Shown here piece by piece: positions 28,942 through 38,443 of a stretch of DNA of 64,000 bases (the stretch's first letter is position 1; the number at the start of each line of letters is the position of its first letter). A program made the position numbers and the translations under genes. A model generated the notes under the pieces. That model ran no database searches and was not told the origin of the DNA. It saw only the letters and a list, made by a program, of their open reading frames with translations. The stretch comes from Cyclobacteriaceae bacterium (GTDB lineage Bacteria > Bacteroidota > Bacteroidia > Cytophagales > Cyclobacteriaceae), in NCBI GenBank assembly GCA_026989535.1, contig JALSJD010000048.1, positions 24,702 to 88,701 of the forward strand. The letters run 5' to 3'.

Positions 28942-29098
28942 GGAACTGTAAAGAAATAAGTCGTTGAAATTGACGCATTTATTTTTTTCTTTATCGAGGC
29001 AAAATTTTCAAGCGTAGCCGTAGCTACGGTTTAAAATTTTAACGATGAGAAAGAGCAAGAGAAAAAGTCAAAACGATGAGTTATTTCTTTACAATTCC
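28942..29098. mobile_element. 157-bp MITE-like element with TTA target duplication
   Basis: Terminal inverted repeats GGAACTGTAAAGAAATAA and, reversed, GGAATTGTAAAGAAATAA differ at one position. Both sides carry TTA (28939-28941, 29099-29101), extending to TTAG. The centre holds the perfect palindrome CCGTAGCTACGG flanked by AAAATTTT on both sides. It has no coding capacity, so it would need a transposase elsewhere. Confidence 0.65.
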
Positions 29099-29120
29099 TT
29101 AGTTAAATAAGAGGTGGACT

Positions 29121-30803
29121 TTATCCGTTCATAGAAACCAAGAACTCTGCGTTGTTTCGAGTGCCTTTCATTTTTTGCAATAAAAACTCCATCGACTCTA
29201 CAGAATTCATATCGCTCATAAACTTCCTCAATATCCAAATACGCTGAAGCTCCTCTTTATCCATTAATAAATCTTCTCTTCTAGTACCAGAAGCTGGCAC
29301 ATCAATGGCAGGGTAAACACGCTTGTTAGCAAGCTTTCTGTCAAGCACAAGTTCCCAGTTACCTGTTCCTTTAAACTCTTCAAAAATAACCTCGTCCATT
29401 TTAGAACCGGTATCAATAAGGGCAGTAGCCATAATGGTTAACGAGCCGCCATTTTCTACATTACGAGCCGCACCAAAAAAGCGCTTAGGCTTATGCAAGG
29501 CATTAGCATCTACACCACCTGAAAGTATTTTACCTGAGGAAGGCACTGTTGTGTTATGCGCTCTTGCCAATCGAGTAATTGAATCGAGTAAGATAACTAC
29601 ATCGTGCCCACATTCAACCATTCTTTTGGCTTTTTCAAGTACGATATTGGCCACTTTTACGTGCCTATCGGCTTGTTCATCAAAAGTAGAAGATACCACT
29701 TCTGCTTTTACGCTTCGGGCCATATCCGTTACTTCTTCCGGGCGTTCATCAATTAATAAAATAATAAGGTAAACTTCCGGATGATTTTCGGCAATGGCAT
29801 TGGCCACTTCTTTTAATAAAACCGTTTTACCTGTTTTAGGTTGTGCCACAATCATCCCTCTTTGGCCTTTGCCAATGGGCGCAAATAAATCAACTATTCG
29901 GGTGGAGTAGCGGTCAGCTTTAGAACTAAGGTTTAATTTTTCGTCAGGAAAAAGAGGGGTTAAAAATTCAAAAGGAATTCGGTCTCTAATTTCTTCGGTT
30001 GTTCTTCCGTTTACCAAACTTACCTTGATTAGAGCAAAATACTTTTCGCCTTCTTTAGGAGGCCTAATTTGCCCTCTAACGGTATCGCCTGTTTTTAAGC
30101 CAAATAATTTAATTTGAGAAGGAGATACATAAATATCATCTGGGCTTGCCAAGTAATTATAATCGGATGAGCGCAAAAAGCCGTAGCCATCTTGCATCAT
30201 TTCCAGCACTCCTTCGTTTTCAATGAGTCCTTCAAACTCGCGAATAGTAGCAAGGTTTTTTTTCTTTTCTTGAAAACGCTCACTTCTAACAGGTTTTTCT
30301 ACAGGCTTCGTCTCCTTATTACTCGCTTCCGTTTCACTTTCTGCTTCTGGCTTTTCAGTATTCCCTTTATTTTTTTCTCGTAACTTCAACACGTCAGGAT
30401 GAACACGTCTTTCCTTTTTTTGTTTCGATTCAGGTTTTTTGTCAGTCTTTTCTTTCACGTCTGGCTTAGGAGTAGCTCCTTCTTCAAGGTCAAACGATTT
30501 TAACAAATCATCTGCATTTTCTTTTTCTTCCTTTTTTGTAGCTGGCTTTCTAGGATTTTTTCGAGCAGGACGGGCGTCTTGCTTGGGTTCAGCCTTTGGC
30601 TTGGGTTCAGTCTTTGGCTTAGCTTCTACTTTAGCTTTAGGCTTACTTGGTAAATCTTTTTCAGGTGTAATGGCCTGCTTATCCAAAATTTTGTAGATAA
30701 GTTCTTTTTTTGGTAGTTTTTTAAAGTTAGTTACCTCTAACTTTTCGGCAATCTCCTTTAATTCAGAAAGGAGGTGCACATTTAATTCTTCTAATGTGTA
30801 CAT
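29121..30803 (-). CDS. rho: transcription termination factor Rho
   Basis: 560 aa, about 140 more than E. coli Rho. The order is: Rho N-terminal helices ([21 protein letters not shown]), a long Lys/Pro/Glu-rich insertion (~residues 45-190) typical of Bacteroidota, the RNA-binding cold-shock-like domain ([25 protein letters not shown]), and the RecA-type ATPase. The ATPase has Walker [14 protein letters not shown], Walker [17 protein letters not shown] and the R/Q-loop region [30 protein letters not shown]. It terminates transcription as a hexamer. It stands alone on the minus strand with a 5'UTR hairpin. Confidence 0.97.
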   Translation of the reverse strand: MYTLEELNVHLLSELKEIAEKLEVTNFKKLPKKELIYKILDKQAITPEKDLPSKPKAKVEAKPKTEPKPKAEPKQDARPARKNPRKPATKKEEKENADDLLKSFDLEEGATPKPDVKEKTDKKPESKQKKERRVHPDVLKLREKNKGNTEKPEAESETEASNKETKPVEKPVRSERFQEKKKNLATIREFEGLIENEGVLEMMQDGYGFLRSSDYNYLASPDDIYVSPSQIKLFGLKTGDTVRGQIRPPKEGEKYFALIKVSLVNGRTTEEIRDRIPFEFLTPLFPDEKLNLSSKADRYSTRIVDLFAPIGKGQRGMIVAQPKTGKTVLLKEVANAIAENHPEVYLIILLIDERPEEVTDMARSVKAEVVSSTFDEQADRHVKVANIVLEKAKRMVECGHDVVILLDSITRLARAHNTTVPSSGKILSGGVDANALHKPKRFFGAARNVENGGSLTIMATALIDTGSKMDEVIFEEFKGTGNWELVLDRKLANKRVYPAIDVPASGTRREDLLMDKEELQRIWILRKFMSDMNSVESMEFLLQKMKGTRNNAEFLVSMNG

Positions 30804-30820
30804 AAATTTGTGTAATGTGT

Positions 30821-30836
30821 GTTCTTGATTAAGAAC
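30821..30836 (-). promoter_or_regulatory. hairpin in the rho leader
   Basis: GTTCTT-GATT-AAGAAC lies 18 bases upstream of the rho ATG. Rho genes are often autoregulated, so a leader structure is plausible, but nothing else supports the role. Confidence 0.3.
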
Positions 30837-31088
30837 ATGGTAGTCTGTTAAGATCTATAAAATGTTATTTGTGTGGTCGTTTTAACTATCGGAATGCAAT
30901 AAACGATTTTGATTGAACGGCTACCAGAAATGGCTTTGTTCGTTATTGGTAGTGCAAGTATAGGGGTTTGCTTTATTATTTTCAAAGAATAATCGAGTAT
31001 TTGTACAAAATCAATATTTATGGCAGTGTTAAGTAGCTTTTATTGATGCTTATTACCTTATTTTGCAGCTTAAACACTGCCTAAGGTT

Positions 31089-32363
31089 ATGTTACAAATT
31101 GCCCAAATCAAAGAAAATAAAGAAGTTGCAATTAGCGGATTACTAAGAAGAAACTTTAAAGAGGCTGAAAAAGCAATTAATTCACTTTTGAGTTTGGATG
31201 ACCAACGGAAAGCCATTCAACAGAAAAATGATGATGCATTAGCGGAGGCAAATCAGCTCTCGAAACAAATTGGGCAACTTATGAGCCAGGGCAAAAAAGA
31301 AGAAGCCGAGGATGCAAAAAAGAAAACAGCCGTTTATAAAGCTGAAAGCAAGCAATTTGGCGAAGAGCTAAAAAGTGTGGAGGAAGAATTACAACAATTA
31401 CTTTACACCATTCCTAATGTACCCAACCCTAAAGTGCCAGCGGGCAACTCCGATAAAGACAATAAAGTACTAAGCACGCATGGAGATGTGCCCTCGCTAT
31501 ATGATGGTGCCACTCCTCATTGGGATCTTATTGAAAAATATGACATAATCGATTTTGAGCTGGGTAATAAAATAACAGGTGCAGGGTTTCCTGTGTATAA
31601 AGGCAAAGGAGCTAAACTGCAACGAGCTTTGGTAAATTTTTTTTTAGATGAAGCCACCAATGCAGGTTATAATGAGGTGCAGCCTCCCATTTTAATTAAC
31701 CAAGCTTCGGGTATTGCTACAGGGCAGTTGCCCGATAAAGAAGGGCAAATGTACCATGCCACCGAAGACGATTATTATTTAATACCTACAGCCGAAGTGC
31801 CTATTACCAATATGTACCGTGGCGAAATTTTGAAAGAAGAAGACTTGCCTAAAAAACATGCAGGTTTTACACCTTGTTTTAGGCGAGAGGCTGGTTCTTG
31901 GGGCGCGCATGTACGCGGGCTAAACCGACTTCATCAATTTGATAAAGTAGAAATTGTGCAAATTCAACATCCTGATAAATCGTATAAAGCGTTGGACGAA
32001 ATGAGTAATTACATTCAATCTTTACTTAAAAAACTGGAGCTGCCTTACCGGGTATTGCTGCTTTGTGGAGGCGATTTAGGTTTTACATCGGCCATCACTT
32101 ACGATATGGAAGTATTTTCGGCAGCGCAGAAAAAATGGTTGGAGGTTAGCTCGGTAAGTAATTTTGAAACCTACCAAGCAAACAGATTAAAACTTCGCTT
32201 TAAAGGAGTGGATAAAAAAACGCAATTATTGCACACGCTTAATGGAAGTGCCTTGGCTTTACCACGAATTGTGGCTGCTATTTTAGAAAATAATCAAACG
32301 GCCAACGGTATTAAAATACCGAAGGTATTAGTGCCGTATTGTGGATTTGAGATGATTAGTTGA
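31089..32363 (+). CDS. serS: seryl-tRNA synthetase
   Basis: 424 aa, normal. It has the N-terminal coiled-coil arm that binds the tRNA variable loop (FKEAEKAINSLLSLDDQRKAIQ ... EEELQQLLYTIPN). The class II synthetase core follows: motif 2 FTPCFRREAGSWGAHVRGLNRLHQFDKVEIV, the serine-site residues TAEVPITN, and motif 3 NGSALALPRIVAAILENNQ. It charges tRNA-Ser and tRNA-Sec if present. It is divergent from rho. Its TGA stop overlaps the first bases of a small inverted-repeat element. Confidence 0.97.
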   Translation: MLQIAQIKENKEVAISGLLRRNFKEAEKAINSLLSLDDQRKAIQQKNDDALAEANQLSKQIGQLMSQGKKEEAEDAKKKTAVYKAESKQFGEELKSVEEELQQLLYTIPNVPNPKVPAGNSDKDNKVLSTHGDVPSLYDGATPHWDLIEKYDIIDFELGNKITGAGFPVYKGKGAKLQRALVNFFLDEATNAGYNEVQPPILINQASGIATGQLPDKEGQMYHATEDDYYLIPTAEVPITNMYRGEILKEEDLPKKHAGFTPCFRREAGSWGAHVRGLNRLHQFDKVEIVQIQHPDKSYKALDEMSNYIQSLLKKLELPYRVLLLCGGDLGFTSAITYDMEVFSAAQKKWLEVSSVSNFETYQANRLKLRFKGVDKKTQLLHTLNGSALALPRIVAAILENNQTANGIKIPKVLVPYCGFEMIS

Positions 32364-32433
32364 GTCCACTCCGAAAACACCCAAAACCAAAATAACTCTT
32401 TTTGTGAAAATTGTCTGTTTTCGGAGTGGCCTC
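32362..32433. mobile_element. short form (72 bp) of the GAGTCCACTC inverted-repeat element
   Basis: Ends GAGTCCACTCCGAAAACA and, reversed, GAGGCCACTCCGAAAACA match at 17 of 18 positions. Its right half is nearly identical, in reverse, to the left part of the 199-bp element at 58020-58218, and its left end matches the right end of that element. It is therefore an internally deleted copy. The first bases complete the serS stop codon TGA. Confidence 0.7.
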
Positions 32434-32578
32434 AATACTAAAAAGGGCATAAATAGTAGATTTTCAAAGCTTAAGATTGGTTTTGAGTTCATTTTTAAAA
32501 TATTTATAAATAGTTCGGGCTAGTTCGTAATTAGTCGGTCAACAACTCTACCTAATGCCACGGTTTAAACTGGCCATT

Positions 32579-32614
32579 AAAAAAGCCTCTCCAAAAATTT
32601 GGAGAGGCTTTTTT
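32579..32614. terminator. bidirectional intrinsic terminator of rpmA
   Basis: AAAAAAGCCTCTCC and GGAGAGGCTTTTTT form a perfect 14-bp stem around AAAAATTT, with U-runs in both directions. It lies 21 bases past the rpmA stop (minus strand) and can also stop transcripts from serS. Confidence 0.85.
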
Positions 32615-32635
32615 AATATTAGGGGACAAACAATC

Positions 32636-32896
32636 TTATGCTTCTACTTCATCCACCGAAACATACGAACGATTGTTTCTTCCTTTAGTGAAATTTACCA
32701 CACCTGATTTGAGTGCAAACAAGGTGTGGTCTTTACCTAAACCAACATTGATTCCCGGGTGGTGTTTCGTTCCTCTTTGACGAACAATAATATTGCCTGC
32801 GATTGCAGCCTGACCACCATATATTTTAACGCCAAGTCGTTTACTTTCCGACTCTCTTCCGTTTTTAGAACTACCTGCTCCTTTCTTATGTGCCAT
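32636..32896 (-). CDS. rpmA: 50S ribosomal protein L27
   Basis: 86 aa with [24 protein letters not shown] at the N-terminus and the core [30 protein letters not shown]27's N-terminus reaches the peptidyl transferase centre. There is no cleavable Firmicutes-type extension before AHKKG. It follows rplU by 8 bases and ends at a strong terminator. Confidence 0.98.
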   Translation of the reverse strand: MAHKKGAGSSKNGRESESKRLGVKIYGGQAAIAGNIIVRQRGTKHHPGINVGLGKDHTLFALKSGVVNFTKGRNNRSYVSVDEVEA

Positions 32897-32904
32897 TATC
32901 TATC

Positions 32905-33216
32905 TTAGTTAGAAATACCTTCAATTAAAACCTTTGTGAAGTCTTGGCGATGCCCGTTACGAACCTTATAGCCTTTCCTCCTCTTTTTCTTAAAGACAAT
33001 TACTTTGTCTCCTCTTACATGCCCCAGAATTTTACCTGAAACCTTGGCGCCCTTAACTGTGGGTGCTCCTACTTCAACCTTGCCATCGTTATCCATTAAC
33101 AATACTCGGTCGAATTCTACGGAAGCGCCTTCCTCGCCTTGCATTTTTGGTGCATAAACGAATTGGTCTTGTGTTACTTTGAACTGCTTGCCGCCTATTT
33201 CTACTATTGCGTACAT
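32905..33216 (-). CDS. rplU: 50S ribosomal protein L21
   Basis: 103 aa: MYAIVEIGGKQFKVTQDQFVYAPKM, then a beta-rich body and the basic loop KVIVFKKKRRKGYKVRNGHRQDFT that binds 23S rRNA. It is the first gene of rplU-rpmA, the standard pairing. Its promoter is visible 43-73 bases upstream. Confidence 0.98.
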   Translation of the reverse strand: MYAIVEIGGKQFKVTQDQFVYAPKMQGEEGASVEFDRVLLMDNDGKVEVGAPTVKGAKVSGKILGHVRGDKVIVFKKKRRKGYKVRNGHRQDFTKVLIEGISN

Positions 33217-33714
33217 CTTAATTATTTAACTTTATCTCAGATTTTCCAAAATGGAGTGCAAATTTAGGGGTTTAGTTTTCTAAAACCAAGCCTTTTTAAA
33301 ATGTGGCAATTATTTACAAAAACCTCAACTTGTTAGGCATCAATATTTTTGAGCGCATATTACAAATATTTTCAAATTTGCAATTGTCTCAAAATGAGAT
33401 ATATAGAATTAAGTTATAAATTCAACACTTGTACATATATAGTTGATTATCAATAAGATATACTAGTTTTTTGTATTATTTTAATAGCAAATATGGCAAA
33501 AAAATCTTTTTTTAAAGTGCTTGATTTTTCCATATTGTTTCCTCTTTTTTGTAGGCGGTGAACCCACCAAAAAGCGCTTTTTTGTAGCAATTTCAATTGT
33601 GAAATAAATATCGTTTCTCCCGATTGCTATCGGGATGCTTTTTATTGATTACACACAATATTTAGCGGGGAGTACTATGTTTAATTTGAGCAGTAATTAT
33701 AAATTATAAGTCTA
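33217..33714. other. divergent intergenic region rplU / nrdB
   Basis: 498 AT-rich bases. It contains the rplU promoter, the palindrome AAAAAGCGCTTTTT near 33570, and the hairpin TCCCGAT-TGCT-ATCGGGA (33618-33635) followed by a T-run. The last lacks any upstream gene to terminate. No clear NrdR box pair was found before nrdB, although ACACAATAT near 33653 resembles a half-site. No gene seen. Confidence 0.5.
33259..33289 (-). promoter_or_regulatory. rplU-rpmA promoter
   Basis: On the minus strand TTG (33289-33287), a 20-base spacer and TAAATTTG (33266-33259) fit the Bacteroidota consensus fully, giving a leader of roughly 35 bases to the rplU ATG. Confidence 0.6.
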
Positions 33715-34686
33715 ATGTCTGAAGAACCCATATTAAAAGAAAACAAAGGACGGTTTGTTCTTTTCCCGATAGAGCATGATGATATATGGGAATATTATAA
33801 AAAAGCAGAAGCAAGCTTTTGGACAGCCGAAGAAATAGACCTTAGCCAGGACATAAAAGATTGGGCTAATTTAAACGATGGCGAACGCCACTTTATTAGC
33901 CACGTACTAGCCTTTTTTGCGGCAAGCGATGGCATTGTAAACGAAAATTTAGCAGAAAATTTTGTATCTGAAGTACAATACACCGAAGCTAAATTCTTTT
34001 ATGGTTTTCAAATTGCCATCGAAAACATACATTCGGAAACATACTCATTACTTATAGATACCTACATTAAGGACAATAAAGAAAAAGACAAATTATTTAA
34101 TGCCATTGATACCCTGCCGTTTGTAAAGAAAAAAGCGGACTGGGCTTTACGTTGGATTGATGAAGGCTCTTTTGCAGAAAGACTTATTGCTTTTGCTGCC
34201 GTAGAAGGCATTTTCTTTTCTGGTAGTTTTTGCTCTATTTTTTGGCTAAAAAAGAGGGGTTTAATGCCCGGCTTAAGCTTTTCTAACGAATTAATATCAA
34301 GAGACGAAGGTTTGCATTGTGATTTTGCCTGCCTCCTTTATAATAACCACGTGGTTAACAAACTCGACCCTCAGGTTATCACCAATATAATTGTAGATGC
34401 GGTGGATATGGAAAAAGAATTTGTGACAGAAGCATTGCCCGTTGGCCTTATTGGTATGAATGCTGAACTAATGTGCCAATACATTGAATTTGTGGCCGAC
34501 CGTCTATTAATGGAGGTAGGTTGCAAAAAACAATATGGAGTATCTAATCCATTCGATTTTATGGAGCTTATTTCCTTGCAAGGCAAAACCAACTTTTTTG
34601 AGAAAAGAGTTGGAGAGTACAAAAAAGCAGGCGTTACCTCCGACCAAGACGAAACACCTAAGTTTAGTTTAGACGAAGACTTTTAA
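33715..34686 (+). CDS. nrdB: class I ribonucleotide reductase, small (radical) subunit
   Basis: 323 aa, eukaryote-like R2. Diiron ligands and radical tyrosine are visible: [31 protein letters not shown] (Glu, His and the radical Tyr in E-x2-H-x3-Y spacing), [12 protein letters not shown], and [10 protein letters not shown]. This suggests a tyrosyl-radical class Ia enzyme. The C-terminal tail (FSLDEDF) is the peptide that docks into NrdA. It lies 37 bases before nrdA on the same strand. The order small-then-large subunit is opposite to that in E. coli. Confidence 0.96.
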   Translation: MSEEPILKENKGRFVLFPIEHDDIWEYYKKAEASFWTAEEIDLSQDIKDWANLNDGERHFISHVLAFFAASDGIVNENLAENFVSEVQYTEAKFFYGFQIAIENIHSETYSLLIDTYIKDNKEKDKLFNAIDTLPFVKKKADWALRWIDEGSFAERLIAFAAVEGIFFSGSFCSIFWLKKRGLMPGLSFSNELISRDEGLHCDFACLLYNNHVVNKLDPQVITNIIVDAVDMEKEFVTEALPVGLIGMNAELMCQYIEFVADRLLMEVGCKKQYGVSNPFDFMELISLQGKTNFFEKRVGEYKKAGVTSDQDETPKFSLDEDF

Positions 34687-34723
34687 AACCCATTTATTAT
34701 CCTACCCAAACCTGAATAACCCA

Positions 34724-37087
34724 ATGCTAGTAGTAAAAAGAGATGGCCGACACGAATCGGTAAAGTTTGACAAAATAACAGCGCGAATTGAGAAGCTTTG
34801 CTATGGATTAGATTCTAAATACATCACTCCGATTGATATTGCCAAAAAAGTAATTGCAGGTATTTACGATGGTGTTTCTACGGTTGAGCTTGATAATTTG
34901 GCAGCTGAAACTGCTGCTTCGCTAACCACAAGCCACCCCGATTATGCCAAGCTAGCAGCAAGGGTAGCCATTTCAAATCTCCATAAAACTACTAGTAAAT
35001 CTTTTTCAAACACTATGAAAAGGCTTTACACCTATATTGACCCTAAAACCAATAAAAATGCACCTCTAATTTCGAAAGAAGCCTATGGGGTAATTAATAA
35101 GCATGCCGCTTTATTAGATTCTAGCATTATTTATGACCGTGATTTTGGGTACGATTATTTTGGATTTAGAACACTAGAGCGTTCGTATTTAATGCGATTA
35201 GATGGGCAAGTGGTGGAACGCCCTCAGCATATGTTAATGCGTGTGGCTATTGGTATCCACATGAGTGATGTGGATGCAGCCATTGAAACCTACAACTTAA
35301 TGAGCGAAAAGTGGTTTACGCATGCCACACCTACGCTGTTTAATGCGGCTACCCCTAAACCACAAATGTCATCCTGCTTTTTACTTACCATGAAAGACGA
35401 TAGCATTGATGGGATTTATGACACGCTAAAGCAAACCGCTAAAATTTCGCAATCAGCGGGTGGTATTGGCATAAGCATTCATAATGTACGGGCAACAGGC
35501 TCTTACATTCGGGGCACCAACGGCATCTCCAATGGCATTGTTCCTATGCTTCGCAACTTTGATATGACCGCCCGCTACGTTGACCAAGGGGGGGGCAAAC
35601 GTAAAGGCAGCTTTGCCATTTATTTAGAGCCTTGGCACGATGATATTTTCTCTTTCTTAGACCTTAAGAAAAACCACGGTAAAGAAGAATTAAGAGCCAG
35701 AGATTTGTTTTATGCCCTTTGGATTCCTGATTTATTTATGCAAAAAGTAGAAGCCAACGAAGATTGGGCACTATTTTGCCCGAACGAAGCACCCGGCTTA
35801 GCCGATTGCTATGGCAATGATTTTGAAAGACTTTATAATAAATATGTAAAGGAAGGCAAGCAGCGTAGAATGGTGAAAGCCCAAGATTTATGGTTCGAAA
35901 TCCTTGAATCGCAAATGGAAACAGGCACGCCTTATATGATGTATAAGGATGCCGCCAATAAAAAATCGAATCAAAAGAATTTAGGGGTAATTAAGTCTAG
36001 TAATCTTTGTACTGAGATTATTGAGTACTCTGCCCCTGATGAAGTGGCCGTGTGTAATTTAGCTTCATTATCGTTACCCAAATTCGTCATTGATGGCACC
36101 TTCGATCATCAAAGATTATACGATGTAACTTATACCGCTACTAAAAACCTGAATAAGGTAATTGATGGGAATTATTACCCGGTAGAAGAGGCAAAAACCT
36201 CAAATATGCGCCACCGCCCTATTGGGCTAGGCGTGCAAGGGTTAGCCGATACGTTTTTATTGCTTCGTATGCCATTTGAATCGGAAGAAGCAAAAGCATT
36301 GAACAAAGACATCTTTGAAACGATGTACTTTGCTTCGATGACGGCATCTAAAGATTTAGCGATTAAAGATGGTGCGTATGAAACCTTTAAAGGGTCACCT
36401 GTTTCTAAAGGAATCTTCCAGTTTGATATGTGGGGTGTAAATCCTTCAGATAGATGGGATTGGGCAGGGTTGAAAAAAGAAGTGAAGAAAAATGGAGTTA
36501 GAAACTCTTTATTGATGGCACCTATGCCAACGGCTTCAACTTCTCAAATAATGGGCAATAACGAAACGTTTGAGCCTTACACCACCAATATTTATAATAG
36601 AAGGGTGCTTTCGGGTGAGTTTGTGGTGGTTAATAAGCATTTATTAAAAGACCTCATCAAATTAAACCTTTGGGATGATGCAATGAAAAACCGATTGATT
36701 CAAGCCAATGGGTCGGTACAGGATATTCCTAACATTCCTCAACATATAAAAGACCTGTATAAAACGGTGTGGGAGATTTCGCAAAAAACGATAATTGATA
36801 TGGCGGCAGACCGAGGTGCCTATGTATGCCAATCGCAAAGTATGAATGTGCATATATTAGACCCTAACTTTGGCAAATTAACCTCTATGCACTTCCACGC
36901 TTGGAAAAAAGGGTTGAAGACTGGCATGTATTATTTACGTTCTAATGCGGCCACTAATGCCATTCAGTTTACGGTAACCAAAGAACACGAACAAGAAGTA
37001 AATACCGAAGCACTTAAAGAGCAAAACCAAGCAGATATGGCTTGCTCATTGGATAACCCCGATGAGTGTATTGCGTGTGGTAGTTAG
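34724..37087 (+). CDS. nrdA: class I ribonucleotide reductase, large (catalytic) subunit
   Basis: 787 aa. It has an N-terminal ATP-cone for allosteric activity control ([23 protein letters not shown]), then the catalytic barrel with [15 protein letters not shown], the active-site stretch [25 protein letters not shown] and the radical-transfer [17 protein letters not shown]. The C-terminal redox pair is CIAC in [11 protein letters not shown]. It reduces ribonucleoside diphosphates to deoxy forms with NrdB. It is probably co-transcribed with nrdB. Confidence 0.97.
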   Translation: MLVVKRDGRHESVKFDKITARIEKLCYGLDSKYITPIDIAKKVIAGIYDGVSTVELDNLAAETAASLTTSHPDYAKLAARVAISNLHKTTSKSFSNTMKRLYTYIDPKTNKNAPLISKEAYGVINKHAALLDSSIIYDRDFGYDYFGFRTLERSYLMRLDGQVVERPQHMLMRVAIGIHMSDVDAAIETYNLMSEKWFTHATPTLFNAATPKPQMSSCFLLTMKDDSIDGIYDTLKQTAKISQSAGGIGISIHNVRATGSYIRGTNGISNGIVPMLRNFDMTARYVDQGGGKRKGSFAIYLEPWHDDIFSFLDLKKNHGKEELRARDLFYALWIPDLFMQKVEANEDWALFCPNEAPGLADCYGNDFERLYNKYVKEGKQRRMVKAQDLWFEILESQMETGTPYMMYKDAANKKSNQKNLGVIKSSNLCTEIIEYSAPDEVAVCNLASLSLPKFVIDGTFDHQRLYDVTYTATKNLNKVIDGNYYPVEEAKTSNMRHRPIGLGVQGLADTFLLLRMPFESEEAKALNKDIFETMYFASMTASKDLAIKDGAYETFKGSPVSKGIFQFDMWGVNPSDRWDWAGLKKEVKKNGVRNSLLMAPMPTASTSQIMGNNETFEPYTTNIYNRRVLSGEFVVVNKHLLKDLIKLNLWDDAMKNRLIQANGSVQDIPNIPQHIKDLYKTVWEISQKTIIDMAADRGAYVCQSQSMNVHILDPNFGKLTSMHFHAWKKGLKTGMYYLRSNAATNAIQFTVTKEHEQEVNTEALKEQNQADMACSLDNPDECIACGS

Positions 37088-37120
37088 AACTTTTTTTAGA
37101 TGTACATAAAAAGAACGTTT

Positions 37121-37139
37121 CCCCGCACTTGTTGCGGGG
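37121..37139. repeat. CCCCGCA/TGCGGGG hairpin after nrdA
   Basis: A perfect 7-bp GC stem around five bases, 34 bases after the nrdA stop. A short T-run follows only after several bases, so it may be a weak terminator. The sequence type 'cccgcaacaagtgcgggg' is also common as a dispersed repeat. Confidence 0.45.
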
Positions 37140-37262
37140 TCTCCATTTTTAAGGACGGGACAGGACATGTTTTCTGTCATTTACCTACGCTGATCCGCCA
37201 ACTGGTCGGATTCCATTCTTGCAATGACGTATAATTAATATTATCTTTCGTATCTTTACTAT

Positions 37263-37484
37263 ATGAATTATCAACAGGTTTTGGAGATACGAGCAGACAA
37301 GCGATTTGGGAAACCTTGCATCAAAGGAACTCGAATCACCGTTTACGATGTATTAAACTGGCTCTCTAATGGAATGAGTCGGGAAGACATAAAGTCGGAT
37401 TTTGAAGAACTAACTGATGAGATGATTGATGCCTGCCTTGCATACGCTGCGGACAAAGAAAGAAGGTTGATTACTGTTACGTGA
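37263..37484 (+). CDS. DUF433 family protein (probable antitoxin)
   Basis: 73 aa matching the DUF433 pattern: ILEIRADKRFGKPCIKGTRITVYDVLNWLSNGMSREDI is seen almost intact, with the small winged-helix-like fold of VapB-type antitoxins. Its stop overlaps the GTG start of the DUF5615 gene by four bases, the usual arrangement for this pair. It probably binds DNA and restrains the downstream PIN-like protein. TATCTTTA at 37250-37257 could be its -7 box. Confidence 0.85.
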   Translation: MNYQQVLEIRADKRFGKPCIKGTRITVYDVLNWLSNGMSREDIKSDFEELTDEMIDACLAYAADKERRLITVT

Positions 37485-37819
37485 ACCTCCTGTTTGATCA
37501 GAACATATCACCCAAAATACTAAAATTTCTACCCTCTGGTTTTTCCAATTGTCAACAAGTGCGCTTCGTTGGATTGGAAAATTCATCAGACTTTGAAATT
37601 TTTGAGTACGCCAAAAATAATAATTTTGCGGTGGTCACTTTTGATTCAGATTTTGTTGACCTTAATGCTATGTATGGGACACCTCCGAAAATAGTGTATC
37701 TTAACACAGGAAATCTAACAACCAATAATGTTTCTGAGCTGCTTATTTGCAATGTTTTGAGAATTAATCACTACTTAAATTCAGAATCTGACGATATACT
37801 TGAGATATTAAAGAATTAA
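37481..37819 (+). CDS. DUF5615 PIN-like protein (probable toxin)
   Basis: 112 aa starting at a GTG within the end of the DUF433 gene. It has the PIN-like N-terminus MNLLFDQNISPKI with a conserved Asp, and the second acidic cluster FAVVTFDSDFVDLNAMYG, as in the Mut7-C/DUF5615 group of putative RNases. The tight coupling with DUF433 suggests a toxin-antitoxin pair; activity has rarely been shown for this group. The C-terminus is shorter on conserved motifs. Confidence 0.82.
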   Translation: MNLLFDQNISPKILKFLPSGFSNCQQVRFVGLENSSDFEIFEYAKNNNFAVVTFDSDFVDLNAMYGTPPKIVYLNTGNLTTNNVSELLICNVLRINHYLNSESDDILEILKN

Positions 37820-38197
37820 CACGTTATTTCGTAGTGCAACGGAAAAGTCTTATTCATTTATAAAGGCCTCCTAATGGTTAAGACTCCTGCGGAGTGACTT
37901 TCTAAATTAATGAGAGATTCCCTACCATTGACGCTACTACTACCCGCCATTATCCTGCTTGACGAACCACCTGACAAGCACGAAGTCCATCAATGTTCTG
38001 TATACGCGTAACAGTACCGTTAATCACTTTACCAACAACGCCTACTACAATCGTCATTGTCTGGTCGTATGCCAGACAATCTCGTCCGTAACCAACGGAC
38101 ATTTACAAGGTGGTTATGGTCTAAGGGATCCCCCGACATTTCTGAAGAAGAAATTCGTGGTATGACGTGCAGGAGTGGTGAAAAGGAAATTAGGAGA

Positions 38198-38371
38198 ATG
38201 ACGTTTGTTAAGAGCAGTTTTATTTCTAGTATTTCTATTGCCTCGCAACAATTCCTGTTTTACATTTGCCCCCTCGTGAATAACAGACAAACCATATTTA
38301 CTACCATAACTGCCATTCAAGGCAGGATGATGTTTGGTATTACGATGACATGTATTACCCGTAGGGGTTAA
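38198..38371 (+). CDS. candidate threonine/isoleucine-rich leader peptide of thrABC
   Basis: A 57-codon frame from an ATG (38198, preceded by TAGGAGA) to a TAA, 72 bases before thrA. Its second half is Thr/Ile-rich: TIFTTITAI and GITMTCIT, with 7 Thr and 5 Ile in the last ~31 residues, as in thr attenuator leaders. A shorter version could start at the in-frame GTG near 38273. Mutually exclusive hairpins follow (38382-38410). Against it: the peptide is long for a leader and the region contains repeat-like sequence. Confidence 0.3.
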   Translation: MTFVKSSFISSISIASQQFLFYICPLVNNRQTIFTTITAIQGRMMFGITMTCITRRG

Positions 38372-38381
38372 TATATCTTAC

Positions 38382-38410
38382 CTCCGCCACGGAGTTTATG
38401 CGTAAACTCC
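38382..38410 (+). promoter_or_regulatory. mutually exclusive hairpins before thrA
   Basis: CTCCG-CCA-CGGAG (38382-38394) and GGAGTTTA-TGCG-TAAACTCC (38391-38410) share GGAG, so only one can form at a time. This is the geometry of an attenuator, but no clear U-tract follows (TCTCTCAATT). It could also be a dispersed palindromic repeat. Confidence 0.3.
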
Positions 38411-38443
38411 TCTCTCAATTACAACACTTTTCTTACTACAATA

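Larger units (their letters stand above)
28676..29120. other. intergenic region between sprA and rho, built of palindromic repeats
   Basis: 445 bases between convergent genes. It contains the nested hairpins 28848-28920 and the MITE-like element 28942-29098. No coding region is credible; the track ORF 28767-28967 runs through the hairpins. Confidence 0.65.
37820..38443. other. long spacer before thrA with possible leader
   Basis: 624 bases. The first part holds a small ACTCC-TGC-GGAGT hairpin (near 37883). The middle (37950-38160) has long open frames but no recognisable gene; one frame has 18 successive codons ending in C or T (38008-38061). The last 250 bases hold the candidate threonine leader ORF and two exclusive hairpins. 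Confidence 0.45.

Noticed and set aside
28767-28967. 66-aa ORF between sprA and rho
   Set aside because: Made of the nested ACCGAG hairpins; no family and no start context.
33650-33668. NrdR box upstream of nrdB
   Set aside because: Only a half-site-like ACACAATAT is present; the second half and the usual paired box are missing.
37959-38165. 68-aa ORF before thrA as a real gene
   Set aside because: No recognisable domain, and overlapping frames are equally open; kept only as a low-interest codon-pattern note.
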